Shown: positions 1 through 7,954, counted from the stretch's first letter. The stretch: 9,836 nt of DNA from Parachlamydia sp. (GCA_021298935.1 JAJTHR010000361.1:1-9836), one strand, 5' to 3'. Program-made: numbers and translations. Notes: generated from the sequence alone by a model not told the origin.

Positions 1-189
1 AAAGTTTGAAGAAGGCTTCAAGGTACTACCAAAACGTTGGATTGTTGAAAGAACGTTTGCTTGGATGAGTAAATATCGCAGACTATCAAAAGACTATGAG
101 TATTTTTCATCAACAACCGAATCTATGATGTATATCTCAATCTCTAGACTGATGTTAAGGAGAAATTAAGGTTTTGGGACACGCTCTTA
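1..189 (+). mobile_element. 3' end of an IS5-type insertion sequence (partial)
   Basis: This is the right-hand remnant of an insertion sequence cut by the window edge. It holds the last codons of a DDE transposase (stop at 167-169) and then GTTTTGGGACACGCTCTTA at 171-189, which looks like a terminal inverted repeat. The matching left terminus lies outside the window, so the exact boundary and any target duplication cannot be confirmed. The terminal TTA at 187-189 could be part of a short target duplication. Confidence 0.7.
2..169 (+). CDS. IS5-family transposase, C-terminal fragment
   Basis: An open frame runs from the window edge to TAA at 167-169, giving 55 residues of a protein whose start is outside the window. 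The fragment contains [20 protein letters not shown] followed by SKDYE, the conserved C-terminal block of IS5-family DDE transposases. The Glu at nt 47-49, in IVERTFAW, is the likely third catalytic acid. The enzyme cuts and joins the ends of its own element. The C-terminus, ending MLRRN, looks intact, so this copy may be functional if the upstream part is whole. Family assignment is by motif recall only; the exact IS subgroup is uncertain. Confidence 0.82.
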   Translation, partial: KFEEGFKVLPKRWIVERTFAWMSKYRRLSKDYEYFSSTTESMMYISISRLMLRRN

Positions 190-194
190 AATGG

Positions 195-404
195 TTAAAA
201 TTCTGGAGAATAGTAATTGATTAAGATGAAATCATGCAAATCCAACTGCAGTTTTTCAAACGCCTTAATCACCTGGCCCCGTTCTACCCGGTCAACCCCG
301 CAGTGCCCCCTTAGGGAAATGAGAAGAGGATTGTCTTCTGCCTTTAAAACGATTGGAGCAGCAAAAAGGTAGGCTGCCAATGCAATTTTTATTTTGTTAA
401 CCAT
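195..404 (-). CDS. Small exported protein translationally coupled to acnA, possibly truncated
   Basis: A 69-residue protein starts with ATG at 404. Its first 22 residues look like a signal peptide: a Lys-containing start (MVNKIKI), a hydrophobic core, and a likely cut after VLKA. The predicted mature part is only about 47 residues, with one Cys in RGHCGVDR and a short helical-looking stretch ([13 protein letters not shown]). The start overlaps the end of acnA by 8 nt, so the two are probably translated from one mRNA. The stop at 195-197 lies only about 6 bp from the IS terminus, so the original C-terminus may have been lost or replaced when the IS inserted. I do not recognise the family and assign no function. 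The gene could be a decayed remnant. Confidence 0.5.
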   Translation of the reverse strand: MVNKIKIALAAYLFAAPIVLKAEDNPLLISLRGHCGVDRVERGQVIKAFEKLQLDLHDFILINYYSPEF

Positions 405-3258
405 TCATTTTCTCATTTTTCAAAATTTGTCTTAAGACGTAAGGAAGAATTCCGCCGTTGCGAAAATATTCCACTTCAATCGCCGTTTCAAGTCTTGCCA
501 CAACGCTCACTTGGCGGCTTCCGGCTTCGCTATCTATTTGAAGAATCATTTTTTGGTTGGGACTTAACCCCCTTTCAACTCCAATGATTGAAAAAAGCTC
601 ATCCCCTGTAACCCCTAAGCTTTCCCAAGCCTGGTCATCCAGGAATTCTAAAGGCAGGACACCCATCCCTATCAAGTTGCTGCGATGGATGCGTTCAAAA
701 CTGCGTGCCACTACGCATTTCACTCCCAGCAAGGCTGTGCCCTTAGCTGCCCAATCGCGTGAACTTCCCATGCCATAATCTTTTCCTGCTAAAACAATCA
801 ACGGAACCCCCCTCTCAGCATAAATTTGGGCGGCCTCAAAGATGGAGATTTCCTCCTGATCAGGCATGATTGTTGTAAAGCCACCCTCTTTATCTTCCAC
901 CATGCGGTTGCGCAGGCGGACATTGGCAAATGTTCCACGCATCATCACTTCATGATTGCCCCGTCTGCTCCCGTAGCTGTTAAAATCCTTTTCAGCAACG
1001 CCGAGCGAAAGGAGGTATTGCCCGGCCGGCGAATCAGCTTTAAAGCCCCCGGCCGGTGAAATATGGTCCGTTGTGACAGAATCGCCAAAAAGGGCCAGCG
1101 GCCGCATATTTTTTAGTTCATTGACTGCGGGAAGAGTAAGGTCGAATCCGGCAAAGTAGGGGGGCTTTTGAATATACGTGCTAAGGGAATCCCATTGGTA
1201 CTGAGCTCCTCCCTTCGTCGGGATTTCTTCCCAGACAGGATTATCGCTCAGGATGTTGGCATACCGTGCCTTAAACATTTCAGGCTTGACGCTTTTCTCC
1301 ACCGTCTCCTGAATTTCTTGGTTTGACGGCCAGATGTCCCTTAAAAAAACAGGGTTTCCATCCTGGCCTATTCCAAGAGGTTCTTTATCCATGTTTATAT
1401 TGACCCTTCCTGCTAAGGCATAAGCGACAACAAGGGGGGGCGACATTAAAAAGTTGGCTTTAACCGAGCCATGGATGCGTGCCTCAAAATTCCGGTTGCC
1501 GCTTAAAACGCTTGCTGTGATGATGTCAAAGTGCTTGATCGCCTTCTCGATTTTTTCATCCAAAGGTCCGCTATTTCCGATGCAAGTGGTGCATCCGTAA
1601 GCGACGAGATGAAATCCTAAATCATCCAGATACCTTTGCAGATCCGTGCGCTCTAAATAGTCTGTCACTACGCGTGAGCCGGGCGCGAGACTCGTTTTGA
1701 TCATTGGATTGACCTTGAGACCTTTTTCGACAGCCTTTTTGGCAAGCAATCCCGCTGCAAGCATGACGCTTGGGTTGCTTGTATTAGTGCAGCTTGTAAT
1801 GGCCGCGATGACAATGGAGCCATGTGTCAGCATGATTTTGCTATCCAGCACTTGAGTATACCCAGGATTTGCCACGGGTGGGGTGAGCGGCCGGTTTGTC
1901 ACCATCTCCGCTTCGCTCCAGGGCTGCTGGCGCGTCCCTCTTTCAAATATTGAAGTCCCTCCCCATTCATGGGGGTGATTCAAAGAAAACATTCCACCTG
2001 AATGGACGCAAATGCGCGGCGCTCCCTCTCCGTCTTTTCCGTATCCTCCTTCTGACAACGGGGCATTAATCAAACCATCGAATCGCTCCTTGACTTTATC
2101 CAGCTCGATGCGATCCTGGGGCCTCTTGGGACCCGACACGCAAGGCCCGACGTGATTTAAGTCAAGATCCAGCTCCTTTGTATAGGTGACTTCCCCTTTT
2201 TTCGGGATGCCGAACATTGCTTGGGCCTGAAAATAACTTTGAATGAGTTGTATGTGCTTTTCCTCTCTTCCGGTCAGGCGTAAATAATCGATTGTTTTTT
2301 CGTCGACTGGGAAAAAACCGATTGTCGCTCCATATTCGGGAGCCATGTTGCCGATCGTTGCCCGATCAGCTACAGATAGGCTGGAAGCCCCTTCGCCAAA
2401 AAATTCAACAAACTTTCCAACCACTTTTTCTTTTCTCAGCATCTCGGTAATTCTGAGCGTCAAATCAGTGGCAGTCACACCCTCTTTCAGCCTTCCGCTT
2501 AAGTGGACGCCGATCACTTCGGGAGTTTGTATAAAAACCGGCTGCCCCAGCATCGCAGCTTCTGCCTCAATCCCCCCGACACCCCATCCAAGAACCCCGA
2601 GGCCATTAATCATCGTCGTATGCGAATCGGTTCCCACAAGCGAGTCGGGAAAGACCAATGCATAGCCATCCTTTTTTTCCTGAACGACAACGGAAGCGAT
2701 ATTTTCCAGATTGACCTGATGGACAATTCCGATTCCTGAGGGAACGACTTTAAACGTTTGATAAGCCCCCTGACCCCATTTTAAGAATGAATACCTTTCC
2801 CGGTTACGTTCAAACTCTACTTTTAAATTAAATAAAAACGCTTCATCCGAACCCGCTTTATCTACTTGGACGGAATGATCAATCACCAAATCAACCGGCA
2901 CGCCAGGCTCAATTTTTTTAGGATCGGACCCTAAATCGGCCACTGCATCACGCATAGCGGCCAAATCAACAAGCAGGGGAACGCCCGTGAAATCCTGCAA
3001 AATCACCCTTGAAACAACAAAGGGAACATCCCCCTCTTCCGGCTTCTCACCCTGCCACTTTGCAAGTCTTCGAATATCATTTTCTGTGATACGCAGGCCA
3101 TCGCAATTGCGGAGCATGGACTCTAGCATGATCCGAAGAGAAACCGGAAGCTTTCTAATCGAGGCGATCCTCTGCTCTTCTAACCTCGGTAAGGAATAAT
3201 AATAAACAGCAGGCTGCAGCTCCTGCAAGGTATTGAATGGATTAATAGGCGGTTGCAT
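397..3258 (-). CDS. acnA: Aconitate hydratase (aconitase A, IRP1-like)
   Basis: The enzyme isomerises citrate to isocitrate via cis-aconitate in the TCA cycle, in the cytoplasm, using a [4Fe-4S] cluster. The protein has 953 residues. The three cluster cysteines are visible as C490 (ITSCTNTS) and C556/C559 ([13 protein letters not shown]), with the same 66- and 3-residue spacing as in human IRP1 and E. coli AcnA. Other family blocks are [14 protein letters not shown] near residue 210, [12 protein letters not shown] after the cysteines, [13 protein letters not shown] in the C-terminal swivel domain, and [10 protein letters not shown] with S833/R834. It is about 60 residues longer than usual. 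Most of the excess is an insertion around residues 398-465, just before the first cluster cysteine. The start is ATG at 3258, preceded by no strong Shine-Dalgarno, and the N-terminus (NPFNTLQ, then YYSLPRLEE) aligns with the family from there. The gene is divergent from 3331 and overlaps the small gene at 195-404. Confidence 0.97.
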   Translation of the reverse strand: MQPPINPFNTLQELQPAVYYYSLPRLEEQRIASIRKLPVSLRIMLESMLRNCDGLRITENDIRRLAKWQGEKPEEGDVPFVVSRVILQDFTGVPLLVDLAAMRDAVADLGSDPKKIEPGVPVDLVIDHSVQVDKAGSDEAFLFNLKVEFERNRERYSFLKWGQGAYQTFKVVPSGIGIVHQVNLENIASVVVQEKKDGYALVFPDSLVGTDSHTTMINGLGVLGWGVGGIEAEAAMLGQPVFIQTPEVIGVHLSGRLKEGVTATDLTLRITEMLRKEKVVGKFVEFFGEGASSLSVADRATIGNMAPEYGATIGFFPVDEKTIDYLRLTGREEKHIQLIQSYFQAQAMFGIPKKGEVTYTKELDLDLNHVGPCVSGPKRPQDRIELDKVKERFDGLINAPLSEGGYGKDGEGAPRICVHSGGMFSLNHPHEWGGTSIFERGTRQQPWSEAEMVTNRPLTPPVANPGYTQVLDSKIMLTHGSIVIAAITSCTNTSNPSVMLAAGLLAKKAVEKGLKVNPMIKTSLAPGSRVVTDYLERTDLQRYLDDLGFHLVAYGCTTCIGNSGPLDEKIEKAIKHFDIITASVLSGNRNFEARIHGSVKANFLMSPPLVVAYALAGRVNINMDKEPLGIGQDGNPVFLRDIWPSNQEIQETVEKSVKPEMFKARYANILSDNPVWEEIPTKGGAQYQWDSLSTYIQKPPYFAGFDLTLPAVNELKNMRPLALFGDSVTTDHISPAGGFKADSPAGQYLLSLGVAEKDFNSYGSRRGNHEVMMRGTFANVRLRNRMVEDKEGGFTTIMPDQEEISIFEAAQIYAERGVPLIVLAGKDYGMGSSRDWAAKGTALLGVKCVVARSFERIHRSNLIGMGVLPLEFLDDQAWESLGVTGDELFSIIGVERGLSPNQKMILQIDSEAGSRQVSVVARLETAIEVEYFRNGGILPYVLRQILKNEKMNG

Positions 3259-3305
3259 AAGCCATCTTGGGTGATATTTTTTTTATTTCTGATTGAATAA
3301 AAAAG

Positions 3306-3328
3306 TTTCTATTTGATATCAATAGAAA
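3306..3328. promoter_or_regulatory. Dyad in the divergent intergenic region, candidate operator
   Basis: Within the 72-bp gap between acnA and the gene at 3331, TTTCTATT (3306-3313) and AATAGAAA (3321-3328) form perfect 8-bp inverted arms around 7 bp. A second, slightly offset perfect 10-bp palindrome, TTGATATCAA, lies at 3313-3322. The site ends two bases before the ATG at 3331. It could be a repressor operator acting on either divergent gene, or an mRNA hairpin hiding the downstream start. A possible -35 (TTGAAT, 3293-3298) is present, but no convincing -10 at good spacing, so promoter placement is open. Confidence 0.4.
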
Positions 3329-3330
3329 TT

Positions 3331-3528
3331 ATGAAAAAGAATATTGGTCTTAATGACCGCTTCATCCGTTTAAGCATTGCCATTTTTCTGCTTTTAATTG
3401 CAGTCTATCAAACATCATGGGTTTTCTTTTTTGCAGGCCTATTTGTACTCTTTGAAGCCACTTTCAGCTGGTGCCTGTTCTACCAGATGATCGGTAAAAA
3501 CAGCTGCCCTAATCCTCGCAAAAAGTGA
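3331..3528 (+). CDS. DUF2892 / YgaP-type small membrane protein
   Basis: This is a 65-residue inner-membrane protein. It opens with MKKNIGLNDRFIRLSIA, typical of the DUF2892 (YgaP transmembrane-like) family. Two hydrophobic segments follow at about residues 12-27 and 31-45, and the C-terminus carries SWCLFYQMIGKNSCP, matching the family's Cys-bearing tail. In E. coli YgaP this domain anchors a rhodanese; here it stands alone. A TTG start six codons upstream is possible, but ATG at 3331 fits the family N-terminus. The function of stand-alone members is not established. The stop at 3526-3528 is 2 bp before the next ATG, so the downstream exported protein is probably co-expressed. Confidence 0.8.
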   Translation: MKKNIGLNDRFIRLSIAIFLLLIAVYQTSWVFFFAGLFVLFEATFSWCLFYQMIGKNSCPNPRKK

Positions 3529-3530
3529 CT

Positions 3531-4940
3531 ATGTTTATGAAAAAATTGTTCTCCTTGACACTCCTCATAATCGGTATTGCACATGCGGATGTGAATCAGA
3601 CAGACACGATCAGCCCCATTTTCCCTGAAAGCTCCCTTCCCTTCCGAGTCAGTATTGAACAGGCTGATTTTTCTCTTCCGGCTGGGATCCATTCGGGCGC
3701 GTTCGGCAGCCACCAGGGAAAATGGCTTTTTATCGCCGGACGTACAAATGGTTTGCATGGTTTTAACGACAATACGAATAACTTTCCTCCGGAAGAGCAG
3801 AACCAAACGGTCTACGTCGTCGATCCCGTAAAGAAGAGAGTCTTTAGCAGAGGACTTAGCGACCCTTCTTCTGATTTGAATGCTCGCCAAATCGACTTTT
3901 TGTCAGTGACAAGCCCGCAATTTTTTCAAGAAGGTGAGACGCTTTATATCACAGGCGGTTATGGGGTGGATTCCTCCACGGGCCTCTTTTCAACCAAACC
4001 TGTGCTGACAGCCATCGATTTGCCAAGCCTGATCCATTGGGTTGTCAAAGGAAAAGGATCGGCGTCTCATTGCATTGAACAATATATCGACCCTCAATTT
4101 CAAGTGACAGGGGGATTGATGGGCCGCATTGACGACCACCCTTTTCTCCTGATCTTCGGCCAAAATTTTCAAGGATATTATGTCCCAGGTTCAAATGGGG
4201 ATTATACCCGCCAGGTGCGCCGCTTTAAAATCAAAGAAAACTGCCATTTAAGCGCCGTCTTTTTAAAGCCAAAGCCTGTTTTGCCCGATCCCGCTTATCG
4301 CCGCAGGGACTTGAATGTCGTTCCCATGCTCTTTTACAAAAGTAAAGGGTGGGAAGCCGGCTGGGTCGCTCTTTCCGGGGTATTTACTGAACAAGGGGGG
4401 ATTTGGACAATTCCTATAGAAATTGACAAGAATGGCAAATCGACCATGGCATCGCCGCTTGATCCTCAAGCATTCAGACAGGGGATGAACAATTATACCA
4501 GCGCCGCATTCGGCCTTTTTTCAAGGAAGGAAAAAACAGTCTACACAGTGCTGCTTGGAGGGATTACATTCGGCTACTTTGACAATGGCGTCTTTCAAAC
4601 CGATTATTTGTTTCCCTTTACTAACCAAGTCACCACGGTTAGCAGAAATCATAAGGGGCAATACCGGCAGTATTTCATGAGCGCTGCCTATCCACTTATC
4701 CTATCCACCGCTTCAAACCCGGGCAATCCCCTTTTATTTGGAGCGGGCGCGCAGTTTGTTCCGAATCCCGATTTGAAAACAACAGAAAATGGGTTGTATA
4801 CCCTGGATTGCTTATGCGGACGAGTGTTGGCTGGCTACATCGTAGGGGGCATCCAAAGTACCTTGCCGAATACCAATACAGAATCGGATACAGCAGCCTC
4901 GCCCTATATCTTTAAAGTCTATTTGAAGGCCTATCGATAA
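3531..4940 (+). CDS. Exported kelch-like beta-propeller protein
   Basis: The protein has 469 residues from ATG 3531. ATG 3537 (MKKLFS) and GTG 3525, which overlaps the previous stop, are alternatives. A signal peptide is clear: MKKLFS, a hydrophobic run, and a likely cut after IAHA near residue 19. The mature part carries regularly spaced hydrophobic-Gly motifs resembling kelch repeats: IAGR near residue 68, ITGGYG near 140, IFGQNF near 207, LSGVF near 281, LLGGIT near 341, LFGAG near 402 and IVGGI near 437. Most lie 60-75 residues apart, suggesting a six- or seven-bladed propeller. No catalytic motif is recognised and the ligand is unknown. Propellers of this kind bind proteins or sugars outside the cytoplasm. 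The stop is 2 bp from the convergent kinase gene's stop. The fold is inferred from repeat spacing only. Confidence 0.75.
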   Translation: MFMKKLFSLTLLIIGIAHADVNQTDTISPIFPESSLPFRVSIEQADFSLPAGIHSGAFGSHQGKWLFIAGRTNGLHGFNDNTNNFPPEEQNQTVYVVDPVKKRVFSRGLSDPSSDLNARQIDFLSVTSPQFFQEGETLYITGGYGVDSSTGLFSTKPVLTAIDLPSLIHWVVKGKGSASHCIEQYIDPQFQVTGGLMGRIDDHPFLLIFGQNFQGYYVPGSNGDYTRQVRRFKIKENCHLSAVFLKPKPVLPDPAYRRRDLNVVPMLFYKSKGWEAGWVALSGVFTEQGGIWTIPIEIDKNGKSTMASPLDPQAFRQGMNNYTSAAFGLFSRKEKTVYTVLLGGITFGYFDNGVFQTDYLFPFTNQVTTVSRNHKGQYRQYFMSAAYPLILSTASNPGNPLLFGAGAQFVPNPDLKTTENGLYTLDCLCGRVLAGYIVGGIQSTLPNTNTESDTAASPYIFKVYLKAYR

Positions 4941-4951
4941 ATTTAGATAGG
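4930..4951. terminator. Small hairpin spanning two convergent stop codons
   Basis: CCTATC (4930-4935) and GATAGG (4946-4951) form 6-bp inverted arms around a 10-nt loop. The loop holds both stop codons, TAA at 4938-4940 (plus) and 4943-4945 (minus), which are separated by only 2 bp. There is no long T-run on either side, so this is at best a weak bidirectional terminator. It is the only obvious candidate where these two transcription units meet. Confidence 0.25.
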
Positions 4952-6055
4952 GAGCTCGATGATGAATTCAGACCCTTTTCCAGGCTCACTTTTAACTGAA
5001 ATTTTTCCATGATGCTCTTCGATAATCCCTTTTGTAATCAACAGCCCAAGACCTGATCCGACTCCCTCACCTTTGGTTGTAAAGAAGGGTTGGAAGAGGC
5101 GGGATAACACTTCCTGGCTCATTCCACTACCCGAATCTAGAATTGAAATTCCAATACTTTTCTCATCAATTTGATAGGTTTTTATCTTGATTGTCCCTTC
5201 ATTGGGGATGGCATCCATGGCATTGGCCAGTAAATTCATTAGCACCTGATTAATTTTACTGGGATAGCCATCTAGAGCTGGAAGATCTCCATATTCTTTT
5301 TCAATCGTAATGCGATTTTTGTGTTTGCTCTTAAGAAGGGCCAGAGTCGTTTCAATTTTATCATGTAAGTTGTATTTTTTCTTTCCCTTCTCCTCCGCAT
5401 AGGTAAAGGAACGAAGATCCTTGATAATCTCTAATGTGCGGTTGGAGCCATCACTGATACTTTCGATGAGCTTTTCAATTTCAGAAATAGAAAAATCCAA
5501 TTCCATTTCTGATTCAAGCTCTTTGATCCCTTGCAAATTTTTGCTAAATTCTTCATCCGCTTGTAAAGCTGCATACTTTTTATAAATCAGAATTAAATCT
5601 TCAATATCTTGTTTGAGGGGTTGAATGCTTGAAGCAATAAAATTAATGGGATTGTTGATTTCATGGGCAATCGCGACTGTCAAAGTTCCAATGGCCGCCA
5701 GTTTTTCGGTTTTGATAAAGTTTTCGAGTATGCGTATCTGCGGGGTAATATTAATGATTTGCAAAAAAGCGCCTTTAAAATCATCTTGTATAAGCGGGGA
5801 AATAAAGAGGTCGTAATAAAGAGAATTTTGGTCGGATTGAGCAATGATTTTTTCTATTTTCTTTTTAATATCCTCTTCGATGCTTTGGCGAATTTCGTCT
5901 AAATAAGGGATTAAACAAGGATAAGCATCCTTCAAATGACTCCCTTCACTTTCTCCTAAAAGGATATCTAAATTTTCATTCACAATAAAAATAGGCATCG
6001 GAGCGTTATTAAACAGACGTTTGACAATCGCTCCAAATATTTTGTCTGTTTCCAT
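4943..6055 (-). CDS. Soluble PAS sensor histidine kinase
   Basis: The protein has 370 residues and no transmembrane segment, so it senses a cytoplasmic signal. The N-terminal part (about 10-105: NNAPMPIFIVNENLDILLGE, then FKGAFLQIINIT) looks like a PAS domain. The DHp domain follows with phospho-accepting H131 in AHEINNPINF. The ATPase domain has the N-box NLLANAMDAI (N274, N278), the G1 box DSGSGM (D307), the F-box LFQPFFTTKG and the G2 box GVGSGLGL (331-338). The DHp is longer than usual: about 80 residues separate H131 from the second helix (IIKDLRSF), with an acidic, charged loop between. The gene starts 9 bp after the cyclase gene's stop and is last in the operon MBL hydrolase, receiver-cyclase, kinase. 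The adjacent receiver is its likely partner. The start is ATG 6055, with AAGAG just upstream as a weak Shine-Dalgarno. Confidence 0.93.
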   Translation of the reverse strand: METDKIFGAIVKRLFNNAPMPIFIVNENLDILLGESEGSHLKDAYPCLIPYLDEIRQSIEEDIKKKIEKIIAQSDQNSLYYDLFISPLIQDDFKGAFLQIINITPQIRILENFIKTEKLAAIGTLTVAIAHEINNPINFIASSIQPLKQDIEDLILIYKKYAALQADEEFSKNLQGIKELESEMELDFSISEIEKLIESISDGSNRTLEIIKDLRSFTYAEEKGKKKYNLHDKIETTLALLKSKHKNRITIEKEYGDLPALDGYPSKINQVLMNLLANAMDAIPNEGTIKIKTYQIDEKSIGISILDSGSGMSQEVLSRLFQPFFTTKGEGVGSGLGLLITKGIIEEHHGKISVKSEPGKGSEFIIELPI

Positions 6056-6064
6056 AAATGACTC

Positions 6065-7159
6065 TTAAATAGGAGATTTTAAGCCGATGACTTTATAAAC
6101 TTTTACCTTCTCTTCTCTGCCGCGTATGGTTTGCAGCCCTAAATCTTCGGCATCAATGAGATCCTTGGTTGCCTCATAAGTTGTTTCACTGATTAGCAAA
6201 CAGTTTTCCTCATCGTGTGTCAGCTCTTCGATGCGGCAGGCTACATTGACTGCATCTCCAACAGCCGTGTATTCAATTCTTTCAGATGAACCGATATTTC
6301 CCACCACTACATCTCCTGTATGAATTCCTATACCGATGGATATATTGGTATCCAATGCAAGGGGTGAATTATTGAAATCCTTAATGATCTGCAACATTTC
6401 CAAGCCGCACATGACGGCATTCGCCTGGTTATCCAATGAGGAGATAGGAGCGCCAAAAATGGATAGAATCCCATCACCTAAAAATTTATTGACAAATCCC
6501 TTATTTTTTTTAATGCAGAGACTCATGGCTGTAAAAAAGTTGTTTAGAAGTTTGACAATTTCTGCCGGGGTTAATCTCTCTGCAAGCGCGCTAAAACGCC
6601 TGATATCGCAAAATGAAATGGAAACAATGCGTCCTTCGGAATAAGTTAAATTATCATCTCCTGCAGCCAATGTTTCTTTAACGACATCTTCCGGAACATA
6701 CTTTTTAAAAATGTTCAGTATGGACTGCTGCTTGGCGATTTCCTCCTGAAGATTGGCCAATAATTCACGGTTACGCCGCTCTAAATCATAGACGATAAGA
6801 GCGCCATCCAGAATTTGCTTGAGTTCCGCTTCTTCCCAAGGCTTTGTGATATACCTTAATACGCGGCCTGAGTTGATCGCCTTAATGATGGCCTCAACGT
6901 CTGAAAACCCCGTTAAAATCATACGCATGGAATCGGGATATTCGGGAATAATTGCTTCCAAAAATTGGACCCCTGTCATCTCCGGCATGCGTTGATCCGT
7001 AATGATCAAATGGACAGGTTCCCGCCTTAAAATTTCAATTCCCTCTTTAGCTGACTTCGCAGTATAGATGGTATAATGCCTGCGAAAAGCGGCTGTAAAA
7101 GAAACGAGATTGCTGGGCTCGTCATCAACGTATAGAATCACTGGTTTAGAAGGTTTCAT
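6065..7159 (-). CDS. Response regulator fused to class III adenylate/guanylate cyclase
   Basis: The protein has 364 residues. The receiver domain (about 5-125) has acidic pocket D12/D13, phospho-acceptor D55 (IITDQRMPEM), T83 and K106 (RYITKPW). A helical linker (125-150) leads to a class III cyclase domain (about 175-345). Metal-binding Asp are D185 (SFCDIRRFS) and D229 (KFLGDGILSIFG). K225 and T298 sit at the purine-selecting positions, and N305 and R309 (VGDAVNVACR) at the transition-state positions. The catalytic set is therefore complete. Thr at 298 instead of Asp is the arrangement known from cyanobacterial CyaC, which makes cAMP. Output is thus predicted to be cAMP synthesis controlled by phosphorylation, with no DNA-binding domain. 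The start is ATG 7159, with AAAGGGAG (7171-7178) upstream. The upstream hydrolase gene ends 29 bp before and the kinase follows after 9 bp. cGMP as product cannot be excluded from sequence. Confidence 0.94.
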   Translation of the reverse strand: MKPSKPVILYVDDEPSNLVSFTAAFRRHYTIYTAKSAKEGIEILRREPVHLIITDQRMPEMTGVQFLEAIIPEYPDSMRMILTGFSDVEAIIKAINSGRVLRYITKPWEEAELKQILDGALIVYDLERRNRELLANLQEEIAKQQSILNIFKKYVPEDVVKETLAAGDDNLTYSEGRIVSISFCDIRRFSALAERLTPAEIVKLLNNFFTAMSLCIKKNKGFVNKFLGDGILSIFGAPISSLDNQANAVMCGLEMLQIIKDFNNSPLALDTNISIGIGIHTGDVVVGNIGSSERIEYTAVGDAVNVACRIEELTHDEENCLLISETTYEATKDLIDAEDLGLQTIRGREEKVKVYKVIGLKSPI

Positions 7160-7188
7160 AAATTCCCATTCTCCCTTTTAATAAAACA

Positions 7189-7944
7189 TTACTCAAAAAT
7201 TTGCCCTTTTTTAACAAAACCTAAAAAACCATCTTTTTGGGCATCCGGTAACTGTCCGGGCAAATAATGATAAAGCCACATTTTAGCTTTAATTTCCGGG
7301 TTTAACAGGCACAATTCATCATAGTGCGCATGAATGCCGCTTCTAAAGCCATCTGTTTCACAATCATGAAAAATGATATCGGCTTCTTCATAAAACTGTT
7401 TTAAGAGCTCAGGCACAAATTGGCAATCAGATGTGATAAAGACTTTTTTTCCATTTAGGGGAAAGAAAAGCCCATAACAAGGCACAAGTTTATAGTCCGA
7501 GTAAGTATGCACAGCCGATATGAGCTTAAACATCTCCCCTTGCCAAACAAACAATTGATTTTCAATCACTTCAACATCAAAATAAGTGGGCAGCGTCGCA
7601 TTTAATTCCTTGATGGATTTCAATCCCCCCGATAAAACATGATTCCATAAATCATTCACGATGTCATGACTGACGTACAATTTAGGTTTTGGGATATTAG
7701 CGGCATTGAACTTGCGCATGAAAGCCAGCCATTCAAGGCCTCCTACATGGTCTGCATGTAAATGACTGACAAATACATCATCCACATCTTCACCGGAGAA
7801 GCCTTGTTCAAATAAGGAAAAGCGAATATCTGAGCCGCAATCAATTAGGAGACGACGTGAATCACTTTCTAAAAGCATGTTCGAGTGATAGTTTCCATTC
7901 CCTATTGTAAATGCTGATCCCGTACCAAGAAAAATGAGCTTCAT
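7189..7944 (-). CDS. Metallo-beta-lactamase-fold hydrolase (RNase Z/phosphodiesterase-like)
   Basis: The protein has 251 residues and is cytoplasmic. It starts MKLIFLGTGSAF, the strand-loop typical of RNase Z-like Lactamase_B_2 proteins. It carries the zinc motif HLHADH (H61, H63, D65, H66), a third-site His H146 (SAVHTY), the bridging Asp D173 (ITSDCQ) and a late His H226 (WLYHY), so both metal sites look complete. ATG 7944 is preferred over an upstream in-frame TTG at 7968 because GGAAG lies 5 nt before it. It is too short and too distinct to call RNase Z. The substrate is not shown by sequence. As first gene of an operon with a cyclase and a kinase, a cyclic-nucleotide phosphodiesterase role is plausible but is inference. 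Confidence 0.9.
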   Translation of the reverse strand: MKLIFLGTGSAFTIGNGNYHSNMLLESDSRRLLIDCGSDIRFSLFEQGFSGEDVDDVFVSHLHADHVGGLEWLAFMRKFNAANIPKPKLYVSHDIVNDLWNHVLSGGLKSIKELNATLPTYFDVEVIENQLFVWQGEMFKLISAVHTYSDYKLVPCYGLFFPLNGKKVFITSDCQFVPELLKQFYEEADIIFHDCETDGFRSGIHAHYDELCLLNPEIKAKMWLYHYLPGQLPDAQKDGFLGFVKKGQIFE

Positions 7945-7949
7945 TGAAT

Positions 7950-7954
7950 CTTCC
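7950..7954 (-). promoter_or_regulatory. Shine-Dalgarno that fixes the hydrolase start
   Basis: On the minus strand GGAAG lies 5 nt before ATG 7944. This selects that codon over the in-frame TTG eight codons upstream, and the protein family N-terminus (MKLIFLGTG) agrees. Confidence 0.7.

Noticed and set aside
2345..2739. Plus-strand open frames opposite acnA
   Set aside because: They lie antisense to a complete, motif-confirmed aconitase, have low-complexity Ser/Pro-rich translations and no ribosome site.
3480..3890. 136-codon minus-strand open frame over the start of the kelch-like gene
   Set aside because: It overlaps two well-supported plus-strand genes and its translation shows no recognisable domain.
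5625..5902. Plus-strand open frames opposite the kinase
   Set aside because: They are antisense to the PAS/DHp coding region, with no supporting start signal.
6336..6644. 102-codon plus-strand open frame inside the cyclase gene
   Set aside because: It is antisense to the catalytic domain, whose residues are all conserved, so it is a shadow frame.
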